Shown here: piece after piece, positions 23,040-34,860 of the stretch
Layout: each line of letters starts with the position of its first letter
Numbering within the stretch: position 1 is the stretch's first letter
From: Atherinomorus stipes
Lineage: Eukaryota > Chordata > Actinopteri > Atheriniformes > Atherinidae
DNA: 64,000 nt
Direction of reading: 5' to 3'
Assembly (NCBI GenBank): GCA_023101725.1
Contig: JALJCO010013448.1
Coordinates: 675,001 to 739,000, forward strand
Program-made: the position numbers and the translations under genes
The notes under the pieces: generated by a model
What the model was told of the DNA's origin: nothing
Database searches by the model: none
What the model saw: the letters and a program-made list of their open reading frames with translations, nothing else

Positions 23040-23255
23040 ATATACTGTATTTTTTAAAATTATCCATATTTATCGACTCGGCCATCGGCTCGTTCTTTAC
23101 AGACTGTTAATGAATATCCTGTTTATTTTTGTTTGTTTCATTTTATTCTTATCCCCTTTCCTTTATACTGTTAATGGTTTTGCACTATTAGGAGATGCTT
23201 TAAATCTCATTATGTAATGACAATAAATGGTATTCTGATTCTGATTCTGACTGCT
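23040..23255 (+). mobile_element. 3' tail of a LINE
   Basis: The segment closes with TTTGCACTATTAGGAGATGC, CTCATTATGTAATGACAATA and AATGG followed by short ATTCTGATTCTG repeats. A 3' UTR ending in GACAATAAA plus a short tandem tail is typical of fish non-LTR elements (Rex or RTE type). No coding part remains. Confidence 0.5.
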
Positions 23256-24194
23256 GGTGATTAAAAGCAGATGTGAAATAGAGCCGTATTAGCTGAAAAC
23301 TGAAACATTTAAACACATCATCGCTGCTGCAGCAGCACCTGGTTGGACCCAAATATGTCGAAAGTCCCGCCTCCCGTGCTGTGATTGGCCCGGTCAATTA
23401 TTTACCGGAGTGGAAATCCCTGTCTAATGGAGCGAACCCAGACTGACTTGCCGTGTATCTCATACATCTGGTGGTCAGGCTGCTGGACTACAGAAAGCTT
23501 GTCGTGCGACTGGAAATCGTCTCCAATTAAGTAAAAAATGGCAGTTAATCGCTGCCCGAACAGGACCGGTGAAGAACTCGCCGCTGTTGTCTCAGATGTT
23601 CCAGGGTTCTTCATGAAGACAGTCCAGCGGGATCAAATCCAGAGTATCACGTCCACATCGTCCCCACTCTCTGAACACCTGGCGCCTGCTTTCCAAGCAG
23701 AGGACGGGTCTAAAACGGAGGTAGAGGCAGATTGTTGCTTTCTTGTTTTCTTCTTAGACGTTTGGGACATTGAAGTGGAACCACTTCCTGAGTCCCCCCC
23801 CCCCCTACCAGCCTCTGCCGATTAATCAAAGAGCTCCATCATCAAACACCGGGGCTCACCCGACGGCCGGTGCCTCCGCCGAGCATGTCATGTCTGGATA
23901 TCTCCATGCCCTCAGATCAGTAATTGAAGGGCAATTGTGCGTGTCATGTAAAGATACGGGACGTACCGCCACCAACATGCAAGCCGGAGAGAAGCAGTCG
24001 GAGTTTCAGATTTCAGTGCAGCCACACATCCAGACAAGAAGACGAGGAAGATGAAAACAGAACGAGTTCAAAGTCGCTCAGACCCACATCTGACAAAGCT
24101 GCTCTGACACGCGATGAAATGCATGAAGAATGAACATGTATGAACCTGCACGGGACCCTCCCGCCGGTTCAGGACAAGAATCACTGGGAAGTTT
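23256..24194. other. Unique sequence, no gene supported
   Basis: Open frames of 94-95 codons at 23538-23825 and 23770-24054 overlap in different frames. The first crosses a C-run near 23796 and neither has a domain. I see no splice-bounded exon that I would defend. Confidence 0.5.
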
Positions 24195-24535
24195 AGAACA
24201 TGAGAAATACACCCAACATGGAGCATCATCCTGCTGGAAGCAGCATCAGAAGATGCTCCACCGTGGTCATAAAGGGATGGACATGGTCAGCAACGATAGC
24301 TCAGGTGGGCTGTGGTGGTTAAACCGCCATGTTGGTACTCAGAAATCCCCGCCCACACCATTCCACCAGCAGCAGCCTGAAGCCTCGATCCAAGGCAGGA
24401 TGGATCCATGTTCATGATGATTCAGCAGATTCTGAGCCGAGCATCTGAATGTGGAGCTGAAATGGAGACTCATCAGACCAGCAACGTTTCTCCAGCTTCT
24501 ATTGTCCAGTTCTGGTGAGTCTGTGTGAATTCAGG
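24195..24535. mobile_element. Internal fragment of the 'CACCGGCCACTTTATTAGG' transposon
   Basis: Words shared in order with 49.79-50.04 kb: GGGATGGACATGGTCAGCAA, GTGGTGGTTAAAC, CCACACCATTCCACC, CAAGGCAGGATGGATCCATG, ATTCTGAGCC and CATCTGAATG. It then continues with CATCAGACCAGCAACGTTTC and TCTATTGTCCAGTTCTGGTG, the next portion of the same fish DNA transposon. No open frame survives. Confidence 0.7.
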
Positions 24536-24760
24536 TTTCAGGTTTATTCACACACAACATATAAAAATACAAACATACAATTCTTTTTCCGAGAATGAGG
24601 TGTGAAAAAGGTCTCCCCAGAGAAGGGGAAGTTGCTTTTTCCCAACCTGGAGCTATTTTCTAGCATGAATACATTTATTTCCTCACCCAGACAGTTTTGG
24701 TGTAACTTAAATTCCTTCAGGAGATTTTTAGATCCACTCCAGATCAGCTTATGTCCAATA
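24536..24760 (-). mobile_element. Possible LINE 3' UTR fragment, minus strand
   Basis: GGTTTATTCACACACAACAT is followed by ATACAAACATACAATTC and GGTCTCCCCAGAGAAGGGG. This resembles the minus-strand LINE tail at 25083-25200, which has ACAGAAACATACAATCAG and GGGACTCCCCAGAAGCT. Both may be the 3' UTR of one LINE family. Boundaries uncertain. Confidence 0.4.
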
Positions 24761-24867
24761 TAATGTAAGTGATGTGGGCAACCTCATGCAGCCTCTAAAT
24801 AAGGCATTATCTGCCACAAACTCCTTCATTTCACCAATGTTTTGTTACCGAACATTAGTCAGACCCT

Positions 24868-25048
24868 CTGTGAGCTGGAAGCGGCTTGAAGTGGCTTTTT
24901 TTTGCGGTGATCCATCCTTATTTACAGACATTTTTACTGCAGCGGCTTTGATGACGTCACTGTTATGCAACACCATAGCAAGTAAATGTCTGTAAATAAG
25001 AACAAATAACCACAAATAAGCAACTCAAAGCCGCCTCCAGCTCACACG
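24868..25048. mobile_element. Small MITE with GTGAGCTGGA ends
   Basis: The left end CTGTGAGCTGGAAGCGGCTT is mirrored by AAAGCCGCCTCCAGCTCACACG. A second inverted pair lies inside: CTTATTTACAGACATTT and AAATGTCTGTAAATAAG. Only about 60 bases separate the inner arms, so nearly the whole 180 bp can fold. No coding capacity. Confidence 0.75.
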
Positions 25049-25081
25049 GTGATGCACAAATCCAGGCTGATTGCTGTTGTT

Positions 25082-25480
25082 TCAGTTCAGTTTTATTTTA
25101 CAAATCAGTTTGAAATACTAATACAGAAACATACAATCAGGTGCATTTGTAAAAATGGGACTCCCCAGAAGCTATCTATAACTTATGAACAGGGGCCCAG
25201 TTGCTGCCATGAGTTACAAGACAGTTCCTAGTTTACTCCCATCCCCATCCCCCCAACTTAGATCCCACCACTTCTTCAGACTCCCCAGATAGAAAGATAC
25301 TCATGCAGACAGACACATTGGACACAGTCATTTATATATAGAATGAAAAGAAGCGGTCCTAATATAGAACCTTGTGGAACTCCATGATTAATGATTTTAT
25401 ATTGAGATTTGGATTCTTAACCACTAAAAACATATTCTGCATTTAGGAGAGTTCTCCCCTCATCGATTGGAACAGTCAAA
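25082..25480 (-). pseudogene. LINE relic on the minus strand: RT motif and 3' tail
   Basis: Read on the minus strand, 25480 to 25330 gives [19 protein letters not shown] followed by [11 protein letters not shown]. This is the RT block around [13 protein letters not shown] and the YIND motif. An in-frame stop precedes ESKSQ. The YADD catalytic motif is absent, and a 3' UTR-like segment ending ATTTGTAAAATAAAACTGAA lies about 220 bp further on. Most of the downstream RT is therefore deleted. Its family differs from the plus-strand L2 that begins near 25660, since the tail is different. Confidence 0.75.
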
Positions 25481-25659
25481 CTCAGCAACTGTCCAGCATT
25501 GCTGTAATTAACCCCGTAAAGACCAGTCTCTGTTCTATTTCTATGGACTTCCAAACTTTCTGACTGTCGAGGCTAGCTGGACGATGGACGAGTAATGCAT
25601 GCTTAAACTATGAATATTGTCCATCTCTGACTGTACAAACATTTGTTCACTTTCATTCA

Positions 25660-27312
25660 TTTTTACAGACTAAAGTCAAAGATTTCCAGTTCGTTAATCG
25701 TTGACTACAGGCCGATCTCCAATCTTCCATTTTTAAGCAAGATCATCGAAAAAGCAGTTTTTCATCAGCTAAACGACTTTTTAAGAGAAAACAACTGCTA
25801 TGATGTCTTCCAGTCAGGTTTTAGAGAGCACCACAGCAGTGAGACTGCTCTGACCAAAGTCATGAATGACATATGTCTGAATACTGAGGCTGGAAAAATG
25901 TCAGTATTGGTTTTACTGGATCTCAGTGCTGCATTTAATACAGTTGACCACATTATATTACTCCAACGACTGGAGAAGTGGGTGGGTCTCTCTGGTTCTG
26001 TACTAAACTGGTTCAAAACGTATTTGGAGAACAGGAAGTACTTTGTGTCAGTAGGTAACTTTACATCTGAGCAGACAAAGATTACTTGTGGAGTTCCCCA
26101 GGGCTCCATCCTGGGGCCTCTTCTGTTCAACATCTACATGCTCCCACTGGCCCAGGTTATAAAGAACAACAATATTAGTTGCCATAGCTACGCAGATGAC
26201 ACAAAGATATATTGTACAGTGTCACAAGGAGACCGAGGCCCAGGACTCAGACTTAAAAACCACCAACCAGGCCAGAAATCTGGCTGTAGCGATGGAATCA
26301 GACTTAAAAACCACCAACCAGGCCAGAAATCTGGCTGTAGTGATGGAATCAGACCTAAAAACCACCAACCAGGCCAGAAATCTGGATGCAGCGATGGACT
26401 CGGACCTAAAAACCACCAGCCAGGTCAGAAGTCTGGGTGTACCAATGGAATCAGACCTAAAAACCACCAACCAGGCCAGAAATCTGGATGCAGCGATGGA
26501 CTCGGACCTAAAAACCACCAGCCAGGTCAGAAGTCTGGATGTACCAATGGAATCAGACCTAAACCTTGAAAAGCACATCAAGGCGATCACTAAATCAGCC
26601 GACTATCACCTGAAGAACATCTCAAGGATAAAAGATCTGATGTCTCAGGAACATCTGGAAAAACTAGTCCATGCATCATCATCTTCAGTCGACTTGATTA
26701 CTTTAACAGCGTCTTTACTGGTCTACCTAAAAAACAGTTAAATGGCTGCAGCTCATTCAGAACTCTGCTGCCCGAGTTCTCACAAAGACCAGAAACCTGG
26801 ACCACATCAGTCCAGTTCTGAGGTCTTTACACTGGCTGCCGGTCCATCAGAGAATAGACTTTAAAGTTCTGCTGCTGGTCTATAAAGCTCTGAATGGTTT
26901 AGGCTCAAAATACATCAGTGACCTCTTGACCCAGTATGAACCTACTAGACCCCCAGGTCATCTGGATCCGGCCTTTTATCAGTTCTAGAGTCAGAACCAG
27001 ACCTGGAGAAGCTGTGATCAGCTTCTATGCTCCACATGTCTGGAACAAACTCCCAGAACGTCTCAGATCAGGTGGAACAGTTTATTTAAATCCAGGTTAA
27101 AGACCCACCTGTTCTCAGCTGCATTTATGTAGATTTTACTCAAAAGTTTAAATCCACACGGCTCTATGTTCTCTCTTTTTAATCTTAGATGTCTTTAATG
27201 TTTTTAATTTTAAATCATGCTTCTACTTCCTTGTTTTTTTTTCCTTTTGCACCCCCTGCTGTAATGCTTGAAATGTTTTATGTAAAACACTTTGAATAAA
27301 CTCGCCTTGCCT
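25660..27312 (+). pseudogene. L2/Maui-type LINE copy 2: reverse transcriptase and 3' end
   Basis: This is the best coding relic in the window. From about 25690 the frame reads DYRPISNLPFLSKIIEK (RT motif 1), then FQSGFREHHSSETAL, VLVLLDLSAAFNTVDH (motif with the first catalytic Asp), [16 protein letters not shown], and SYADDTKIY with the catalytic YADD near 26190. The N-terminal endonuclease is missing through 5' truncation. After SQGDRGP, about 130 bp present in copy 1 are deleted, which shifts the frame. The shifted frame then carries the 51-bp tandem expansion and continues with LNLEKHIKAITKSADYHLKN and DLMSQEHLEKLVHA. The 3' part (26760-27312) ends in AAACACTTTGAATAAACTCG and CCTTGCCTT. 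Not functional. Confidence 0.92.
26242..26568 (+). repeat. 51-bp tandem expansion inside the L2 ORF
   Basis: About six and a half units of 51 bp, each with TAAAAACCACCAACCAGGCC, AGAAATCTGG and a GATGGA-type end. Because 51 is 17 codons, the frame stays open throughout: in the L2 frame each unit reads LKTTNQARNLAVAMESD or a variant. L2 copy 1 has a single unit at about 11130-11180. Unit variants alternate towards the 3' end (AAACCACCAGCCAGGTCAGA beside AAACCACCAACCAGGCCAGA), which suggests 102-bp steps in the last duplications. Confidence 0.95.
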
Positions 27313-28345
27313 TCGTTCCATATCTCTCGCTGGTGGCTGTTCGGCTACGATGACATGAGAACATCGGCTCGTCTGCGGTAGGTCGTCGTCGGAGAGTCAG
27401 CTGGGAGGCCTCCATGTTTCAGGCTCTGCAGAGGGAAGAAGAGAAGTACCCGGTGTTTAGAAGGCTAAGTGTGTGGCCGCGGTGTTGTGTCTCAGCTAAC
27501 CAGCATCACCCCCATGAAAGCCAAACGGTGAAACCAGCAGGGGAAAACCCAACAGGGCAAAGCTGGCCTCCAGTTAATAATCCCACCACTGACATGATTT
27601 CACATTTTAAAGCTGATTTAATAAAATCCTGATGCTGAAGAAAGCGTCACATCCACCACTGGACTTTTACCGCTTCTGAGGCGTTAACCACCATCTTTGT
27701 TGAACATCCTCTCATCTTTCACTGTTTGTGAAAACAGGAGCAAACGGAGGAGAGTGAACGTAACCTTCCATCTGACGTTTATTTTCCCACCTGTCAGGAA
27801 ATCACAGATAATTGGATTGTGGTCGGGAGGCGCGCTCACCGCTTTCTAAAACAGGCTGAGTCGGGTGGTCAAGATGTCAGGAGCAAAGAGTAAATACAGC
27901 AGGGTTCAGGTCTGAGGGGGAGAGCAGAAAACAGCAGCCTCTATGAATTGTATGAGCTCCCGTGTAGTTGAATTATAGATCCGCTCTGCTGTTTTTTGCC
28001 GGGATGATTGACAGAAGGGGTAGGCACATTTTCAGACCTCATGGCCCTGCCATGAAAGCCAAATGAAATCTCAAAATGTACCGCAAGAGCTCAGCAATCC
28101 TCAGCATCTCCATTTCTGACTCAATGCCTGCAAGAGGCAATGAAATCTCCCTATTTGACCACAGTCTTCATGCAGTAATCATCTTCTTTCAGAAACTTTA
28201 GCATTCATGGGAAAAGCTACTGCTGTCTGTATGCAGAAATACTCTCCTGCATGCTTTGGCTTTTATGCATTTAATATTTTCGTGTGCTCCTAATTCTTTC
28301 TGCAAAAACACGCCTGATGACTCTGTATTTTCTCTTCTACAACAG
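27313..28345. other. Unique sequence, no gene seen
   Basis: Unique, mixed-composition sequence. A 72-codon frame at 27414-27632 has no domain. The part 27900-28250 is free of repeats. Nothing decisive is visible. Confidence 0.5.
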
Positions 28346-28527
28346 AGTTTTACTGGGGTTCCCATGCATCCTGGAAAACCTGGAAAATGATTGAACATTT
28401 TTGCACTCATGGAAAACACCTGGAAAATGAAAAAAAGAGTAAAATGTTCTAGAAAAGCTTGAGTTGTCCTGGGAAATGATTTTTCCTCCTGCTTCTCTCT
28501 ACTTTGTGGCTGAACGCAAACTTCGTT
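28346..28527. mobile_element. Left flank of the 11-bp array, a dispersed repeat
   Basis: GGGGTTCCCATGCATCCTGG, AACCTGGAAAATG, AAACACCTGGAAAATGAAA, AAGAGTAAAATGTTCTAG and GCTTCTCTCTACTTTGTGGC match 35320-35430 almost base for base, just before the second 11-bp array. The same element type reappears beyond that array at 36748-36800 (GTCCTGGAAAAAACTTC, ACCTTGGACACCCTATG). The array is therefore carried inside a dispersed element. Confidence 0.7.
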
Positions 28528-29255
28528 GCCGCCTCGTAGCCGCCTTATAGCCACCTCAAAGCCACCTCGTAGTCACCTTGTAGCTGCTTCTTCGCTGCCT
28601 TGTAGCCATCTTGTAGCCACCTCGAAGCCACTCTATAGCCGCCTTGTAGCTACATCATAACCACCTCGTAGCCACCATGTAGCCGCCTTGTAGCTTCTTC
28701 TTTGTTGCCTTGTAGCCACCTTGTAGCCACCTCGTAGCTGCCTTGTAGCCATCTTGTAGCCGCCTTGTAGCCTCTTCTTAACCCTTCGTAGCCACCATGT
28801 AGCCACCTTGTAGCTGCTTCGTTGCTGCCTTGTAGAAGCCTTGCAGCCACCTCCTAGCCACCTTGTAGCTGCCTTGTAGCCATCTTGTAGCCGCCTTGTA
28901 GCCTCTTCTTCGTTGCCTTGTAGCCGCCGTGTAGCCACCTTGTAGCTGCTTCGTTGCTGCCTTGTAGAAGCCTTGCAGCCACCTCCTAGCCACCTCGTAG
29001 CCACCATGTAGCTGACTTGTAGCCACCTCGTAGTCACCTTGTAGACACTTTGTCGCTGCCTTGTAGCTCCTTGGTCGCTGTTTTGTAGCCACCTAGTAAC
29101 CACCTCATAGCCACCTCGTGGCCGCTTCTTCGCTGCCTTGTAGCCACATTGTAGCCACCACGTAGCTGCCTTGTAGCTGCTTCGTCGCTGACTTGTAGCC
29201 GCATTGTAGCCACCATGTAGCTGCCTCGTAGCCCCCTCGTAGCCACTTCCCCCTC
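28528..29255 (+). repeat. 11-bp minisatellite, array 1 (about 66 units)
   Basis: The consensus is GTAGCCRCCTT, with variants GTAGCTGCTTC, GTTGCTGCCTT and GTAGCCATCTT. The 11-bp step is strict over long stretches. Because 11 is not a multiple of 3, all frames of the complementary strand cycle through the same peptide phrase every 33 bp (GGYKAATRRLQ-type). That explains the 156-, 104- and 66-codon minus-strand frames. Confidence 0.95.
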
Positions 29256-29379
29256 CACAGCATTTGTAGAGGGGGAACTGGCTGGAACCGGTCGACTACT
29301 GGGATTTTCGAAAACTGGTTAATGACTCGAGAAGTTTAAACGTGCATGACATCGACTTACCTGTGTTGTGCTCTCTCTC
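29256..29379. other. Short unique spacer
   Basis: Sequence between the 11-bp array and the AT-rich degenerate repeats. Nothing recognised. Confidence 0.5.
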
Positions 29380-30515
29380 CATTGTCCACTTACTTGTTCA
29401 ATTACCACTTTATTCTCATAAATTTATTACTTTATTCTCGAAAAATTACATTTTTTCCTTAAATTTACAACATTGTTCTTAAAAAAAACTTTTTTCTCAA
29501 AATATTATGACTTTATTCTCGTAAAATAACTTTTTTCTCATAAATAATGATTTTAGTTTAGAAAAATTACTCTTTTCTTGTAAATTTACAACTTTATTCT
29601 TGACAAAAACAAATTTTTCTAAATATTGACTTCATTCTCATACAACATTTTTCCTTTTAATATTATGACTATTCTCACAATATTTCAACTTTGTTATCAT
29701 AGATATTATCTAAAAAAAATCAATTTCTGTTTTCCTCTTAATATTACAATTTTATTTTCATAAACTTATTACTTTCTTCACAAAAGAATTCTCCACTTAC
29801 TAGTACAACCATCACTTTATTCTCATAAAATTATCTCTATTCTTGAAAAATGAAATTTTTTTCTCATAAATTTATGTTTGTTCTTGAAAAAACAACTTTT
29901 TTCTCATAACATGATGACTTTGTTCTCTTAGAATAACTATTCTCATAACTAACGACTTTAGTCTCGAAAAATGACTTTTTTCTTGAAAATTCTTGACAAA
30001 AACAATATGTTCCTAATATTATGACTTTTTTTTCTTAAAATAACTTTATTTTCAGAAATAATATTTTTTAAAAAACACTGTCTGTTTTCATCTTAATAAT
30101 ACAACTTTATTCTCACAAATTTATGACTTTATTCTCAAAAAATATATTTTTTTTCTCTTAATATTATGACTATTCTTATAAAATAACGACTGTATCTTTG
30201 AAAAATAATTAGTATTTTTACCTCTTTATATTACAACTTTATTCTCATGAATTAACGACTTTAATCTTGAAAATTTATTTTACTCTTAAATTTATGATTT
30301 AATTCTTGAAGACACTTTTTTCTGAATATTTGGACTTAATTGTCATAAAATAATGTCTATTTCTCATAAAATAATGACTTTATTCTCACAAAGTTACAAC
30401 TTTATTCTTTTAAAAGAAATTTATTTGAGAAAATAATGACTTTTTCTCCTCTTAATATTAAAACTTTATTTTCGTAAATTTACGACTTTATTCATGAAAA
30501 ACAACTTTTTATATG
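29380..30515. repeat. Degenerate AT-rich tandem repeat
   Basis: About 1.1 kb built from loosely repeated words such as GACTTTATTCTCATAAA, ATTACAACTTTATTCTC, GAAAAATTAC and CTTTTTTCTCA. Spacing between GACTTTATTCTC words is irregular, roughly 20-45 bp. Stops are frequent in every frame. This looks like an old, decayed low-complexity satellite. Confidence 0.8.
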
Positions 30516-30985
30516 TTGTTTATGTTCTACTGGAAATAAAATATATTTTTGTGTACCATTCGGAATAAAACATGTTCTGTACTTATGTACTAGATGGAGG
30601 ATCTTCAAAGTCTGAGGAACATTTTTCTGAACTTGTTCCACAACTTTTAGAACCAGTTTGTCTCAGATTGGAGAACCTCTGTCCATCGGTCCATCTGATA
30701 GACTCTGAAATGCTCTCCTCATGTTACTGGTCTGTTGCCAGTTAAACCAGTCATGTAACTGACCTATTCCCAGTTAACCTGATTAGATATTAAAGTCTCC
30801 TCCTATTATTATTTTCCAGCCTTTTGTTGCTCCTGTTCCAGCTTTGGTAGAATCGGGGTTGAATCCATCGTGCCCACCATCTTATTAACTGATTTTCCTG
30901 TTGGAGACATCCACATCTTCTGAACCTTGTCGTTAATATTCTGGTTGTATCAGCTGAGCAGGACCTTAATAAAGATTCTCCATCA
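30516..30985. mobile_element. Fragment of the fish DNA transposon seen at 13.5 kb
   Basis: TTTATGTTCTACTGGAAATA, GATGGAGGATCTTCAAAGTC, TCTGAACTTGTTCCACAACT, TGAGAGACTCTGAAATGCTC-like and TGTTACTGGTCTGTTGCCAG occur in the same order as at 13917-14110. The segment is broken by small duplications such as a repeated CCAGTTAA. No open frame. Confidence 0.75.
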
Positions 30986-32610
30986 CCAGCCTGAGTGCGT
31001 GACTTTCTCCCTCACTCATCACACTTCAGCACTTAATTTACTTCAATCTTCAAAAATCAGCAAAACCATTCTTCCTCCTAATGGGGAGGAAATGTGCGTG
31101 GCATGTCAACTAGCGGTTCACCTCCCAGGAAATTTCCCCGCGTTAATCTTGGATGAGCATCTGAGCCTTTTAATAAGAAAAGCTAATTAAAAATCAGTTA
31201 ACATCTCTGAAAGCCGTCATATACCTTTCCCTTTGTTGGGGAAAAAACTCCACCTGAATAGCCTCCCTGTTCCCAGCCGTAACCGAGAGACCCATGACTG
31301 CACCTAATCTGCAAATTATATAACACACGGGCCATTTCCCTATGTAATTCTGCAGGAAACAAAAGGACAGTTATTTGAGGGGAGCAGTTATTCAGCGCGG
31401 AGCTGGCAGGGCCACGGCGGCTCCCAGAGAACAGCTTCCCTCTCTCAGCACCATGAAATGAAAATTTACATTCGCTTAGCGGAGCTGTGGCGCTCGCTGC
31501 TAGACAGCTGTATTTTTAATGAGAGTTGGGAGATTTAATTACCTCTGTTTTAGTGGGCAATGACAAGGGATATACAGCGCAGAGACGAGGTGGCAGATGA
31601 TTTCTCAGCTCGCATCCCAGCAGTCGGCGAGCCGGAGTGGAGCCGGCACCGAGGCTGCAATTAATCCAAATTTATTCCTCTACTGTACCAAACTGATCGG
31701 AGGGAAGCGGGCGAGGCAGCCGGTCTCCGCACAAGGAGGAAAAACAAATAAAAACAGCTGCAATCTCCAGACATTCTGCTGAAGTGCAACACTCATATTC
31801 TAATGTGCTTATTAATGTTGTGAATTCCCCCCCGAGGCCTTGTTTTATAGCATCAGCACAACCATCAGCCGACATCTGACAAGTGGAGCTTCGTCTCCAC
31901 AGAGTCGACATCCGGGTATCAGGTGCATTTATCAGCATAACAAAACTTCAACAGATGCCAGGAGAAAATTTCCATCAGTCTTTGAACGCCACGTTGCGCC
32001 GGCTCACACATGATGTGTTGCTATCAATGAGCAGCAGTCACACCATCAAAGAACGGCAGGATTGTTACGACTGAGAGATCCTCACCATCTTCATGTCTGC
32101 ATCAATTGGCAGAATAATCAAATTAAGCCCTATGTGTTATCTCCACTCACTCACACACACTCACACACACACACAGCGGTGGAGTTTAATTTTTATCATC
32201 GCGGGGAATAATGAGAAAAAGAAGTTTCTCTGAGCGGAGACCTTGTTCCATCTGAGGGGAGATAAAGTGGGTTGTTTTGGCCATCGTGCCGGATGAAATA
32301 TTCCCAGAGATGGCAGTGAAGTGCTGATAGCCATCTGAGCTGTTGTGTGAACAGGATAATGAGTCAAGGTCAAGGCAGGAACTTGCATTTCTCTCGCTTC
32401 AAGCATCGGCTAAAGGTCGTGTTCAAAATGCAAAACAAGTTCACAGCAAGTCTGGTTACAAGTGGAGAAGTGAAGTGGAAATATCAGGAGGAAGGCAGCA
32501 TGTCAGTACGAGAAGATGATACCTGCAGGTCTGAAGACCATCAACAGGACCTCACCAACACCTGTCTGATGCATGGAAGCTTTGGGTTTGTGAAAACTGG
32601 GTATGAGAAT
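30986..32610. other. Unique sequence, candidate conserved non-coding region
   Basis: Unique sequence without recognisable transposons. The stretch 31380-31600 is balanced in composition and includes GAAATGAAAATTTACATTCG, CTAGACAGCTGTATTTTTAA and GGGAGATTTAATTACCTCTG, homeodomain- and E-box-like words. Short frames (61-105 codons) have no domain. I infer a possible enhancer-type element, but no comparison was possible. Confidence 0.4.
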
Positions 32611-33706
32611 CTCCCGTTCCACCTCATCACGATGAGAATCTCCCATTCCACCTCATCACGATGAGAATCTCCTGTTCCACCTCATCATGATGAGAATCTC
32701 CTGTTCCACCTCATCACGATGAGAATCTCCTTTTCCACCTCATCATGATGAGAATCTCCCATTCCACCTCATCATGATGAGAATCTCCTGTTCCACCTCA
32801 TCATGATGAGAATCTCCCATTCCACCTCATCATGATGAGAATCTCCTGTTCCACCTCATCATTATGAGAATCTCCCGTTCCACCTCATCATGATGAGGAT
32901 CTCCTTTTCCACCTCATCATGATGAGAATCTCTCATTCCACCTCATCATGATGAGAATCTCCTTTTCCACCAGATCATGATGAGAATCTCCCGTTCCACC
33001 TTATCATGATGAGAATCTCCCGTTCCACCTCATCATGATGAGAATCTCTCATTCCACCTCATCATAATGAGAATCTCCCGTTCCACCACATCATGATGAG
33101 AATCTCCTGTTCTACCTCATCATGATGAGAATCTCCTGTTCCACCACATTGCAATGAGAATCTCCCGTTCAACCTCATCATGATGAGAATCTCCTTTTCC
33201 ACCTGATCATGATGAGAATCTCCCGTTCCACCTCTTCGTGATGAAAATCTCCTTTTCCACCTGATCATGATGAGAATCTCCTTTTCCACCTCATCATGAT
33301 GAGAATCTCCCGTTCCACCTCATCATGATGAGAATCTCCTTTTCCACCAGATCATGATGAGAATCTCCTTTTCCACCTCATCATGATGAGAATCTCCCGT
33401 TCCACCTCATCATGATGAGAATCTCCCGTTCCACCTCATCATGATGAGAATCTCCCGTTCCACCTCATCATGATGAGAATCTCCTTTTCCACCTCATCAT
33501 GATGAGAATCTCCCGTTCCACCTCATCATGATGAGAATCTCTCGTTCCATCTCATCATGATGAGAATCTCCCGTTCCACCTCACCATGATGAGAACCTCC
33601 CGTTCAACCTCATCATGATGAGAATCTCCCGTTCAACCTCATTGTGATGAGAATCTCCCGTTCCATCTCATCATGATGAGAATCTCCCGTTCCACCTCAT
33701 CAAGAT
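32611..33706 (+). repeat. 29-bp minisatellite (about 38 units)
   Basis: The unit is GAGAATCTCCCGTTCCACCT plus CATCATGAT. Variants change CCCGTT to CCTGTT, CCTTTT or CCCATT. Each unit contains the palindrome ATCATGAT. The array starts inside a 105-codon frame (32347-32664) that is therefore partly repeat-derived. Confidence 0.96.
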
Positions 33707-34860
33707 GCTGATGACATCACAAGATGAACTGACTATAGGCAGTAACTAAGTTCCTCTTGCGTCTGCTTGCTATCAGCACATCAACACATTTCATCGTGTT
33801 CATCAGCATCGACGCCACATATGAGAACTCATCATATCCGTGATGAAGCAGACTTCAGTGTTTCGGTGAAAACCCCACCTGGTCACACACAATTATCCTG
33901 AGTGAGAGCTACGATTTAATCAACACCGCGATGGAAGTCTGCAACAATACTGCAGCTGCCCGAGGAAACCGCCTGCTCAGGAGGCTCGCCACTCAATTAT
34001 TTTAATCCAGAAGTTCATTATTTATTGATTTACTGGGTCTGGTGGTTCATAATTTAGGTCCCAGAAAGTAAAAACTCAGCAATGTAGCAATTAAGGGGAT
34101 GTTGAGCAACGGAGAGCGAATCCACCTCCAGCTAATGTTTGTAATATTCAGATAGCTGCATGGATCCGTTCCTCCGTATCATTACCAGTCCTCGCTGCAC
34201 GGCAGCTTCCAGCCCGACGCCAGAAGAGTTGGAGGCGATGTGTTCCTCCGGGTTTAGTGGAAATTAAAGTTTGAGAAATTGGTTCATGCCAATCAATGTG
34301 GTGAGGAAGAGGAGGGAGAGATGCAGGAAGAGAAAATAATGAGGCCAAGAGTGCAGCGAGGATGAACCGCCATGATGATTGGAGTGACAGTGACGGAGAG
34401 GAAGAAGAGGAAGAGGAGGGGTTTCATCCTCAGCTCCATGTAGCCGAACTCCTCTGCAGCTCTCGACTCTTCACCAACTGCCACTCCGAGCGTCTCCTCT
34501 CTCCATCACCACATTTTCCTTTTCTTCCTCGTTCTCCCCTCCTCTCTCTCCCTTCATGACTGTTTGGATTCAGGCAGGGTTGAAGCCCCCCCCCCCCTCT
34601 GTCTTTGTCCCCCGGCCAGCCATGAATCAGACGGAGGCCAGGGACCCAGAGGCTGCCCGGGTCTGCTGCCGACTCCCAGCCCGGCCGTAACGAGTGGCTG
34701 ACAGCTCTATTTACATAAGAGCAGCGCGAACTGGCGCAGACGGGCTCCACGTACGAGCGGAAACGCTGCAGAGCGGCAGACATGTCAGAAAAAGACACGA
34801 CCGCGTCTGAGGAGACGCAGGAGATGCATCGTCAATAAGGTTTCTGGCCACCTCTTTTCA
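33707..34860. other. Unique sequence, no exon supported
   Basis: Unique, including a purine-rich stretch at 34390-34425 and a C-run near 34589. Open frames of 65 and 122 codons overlap on opposite strands at 34362-34798. They contain low-complexity acidic or polar runs and no domain. Confidence 0.5.
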
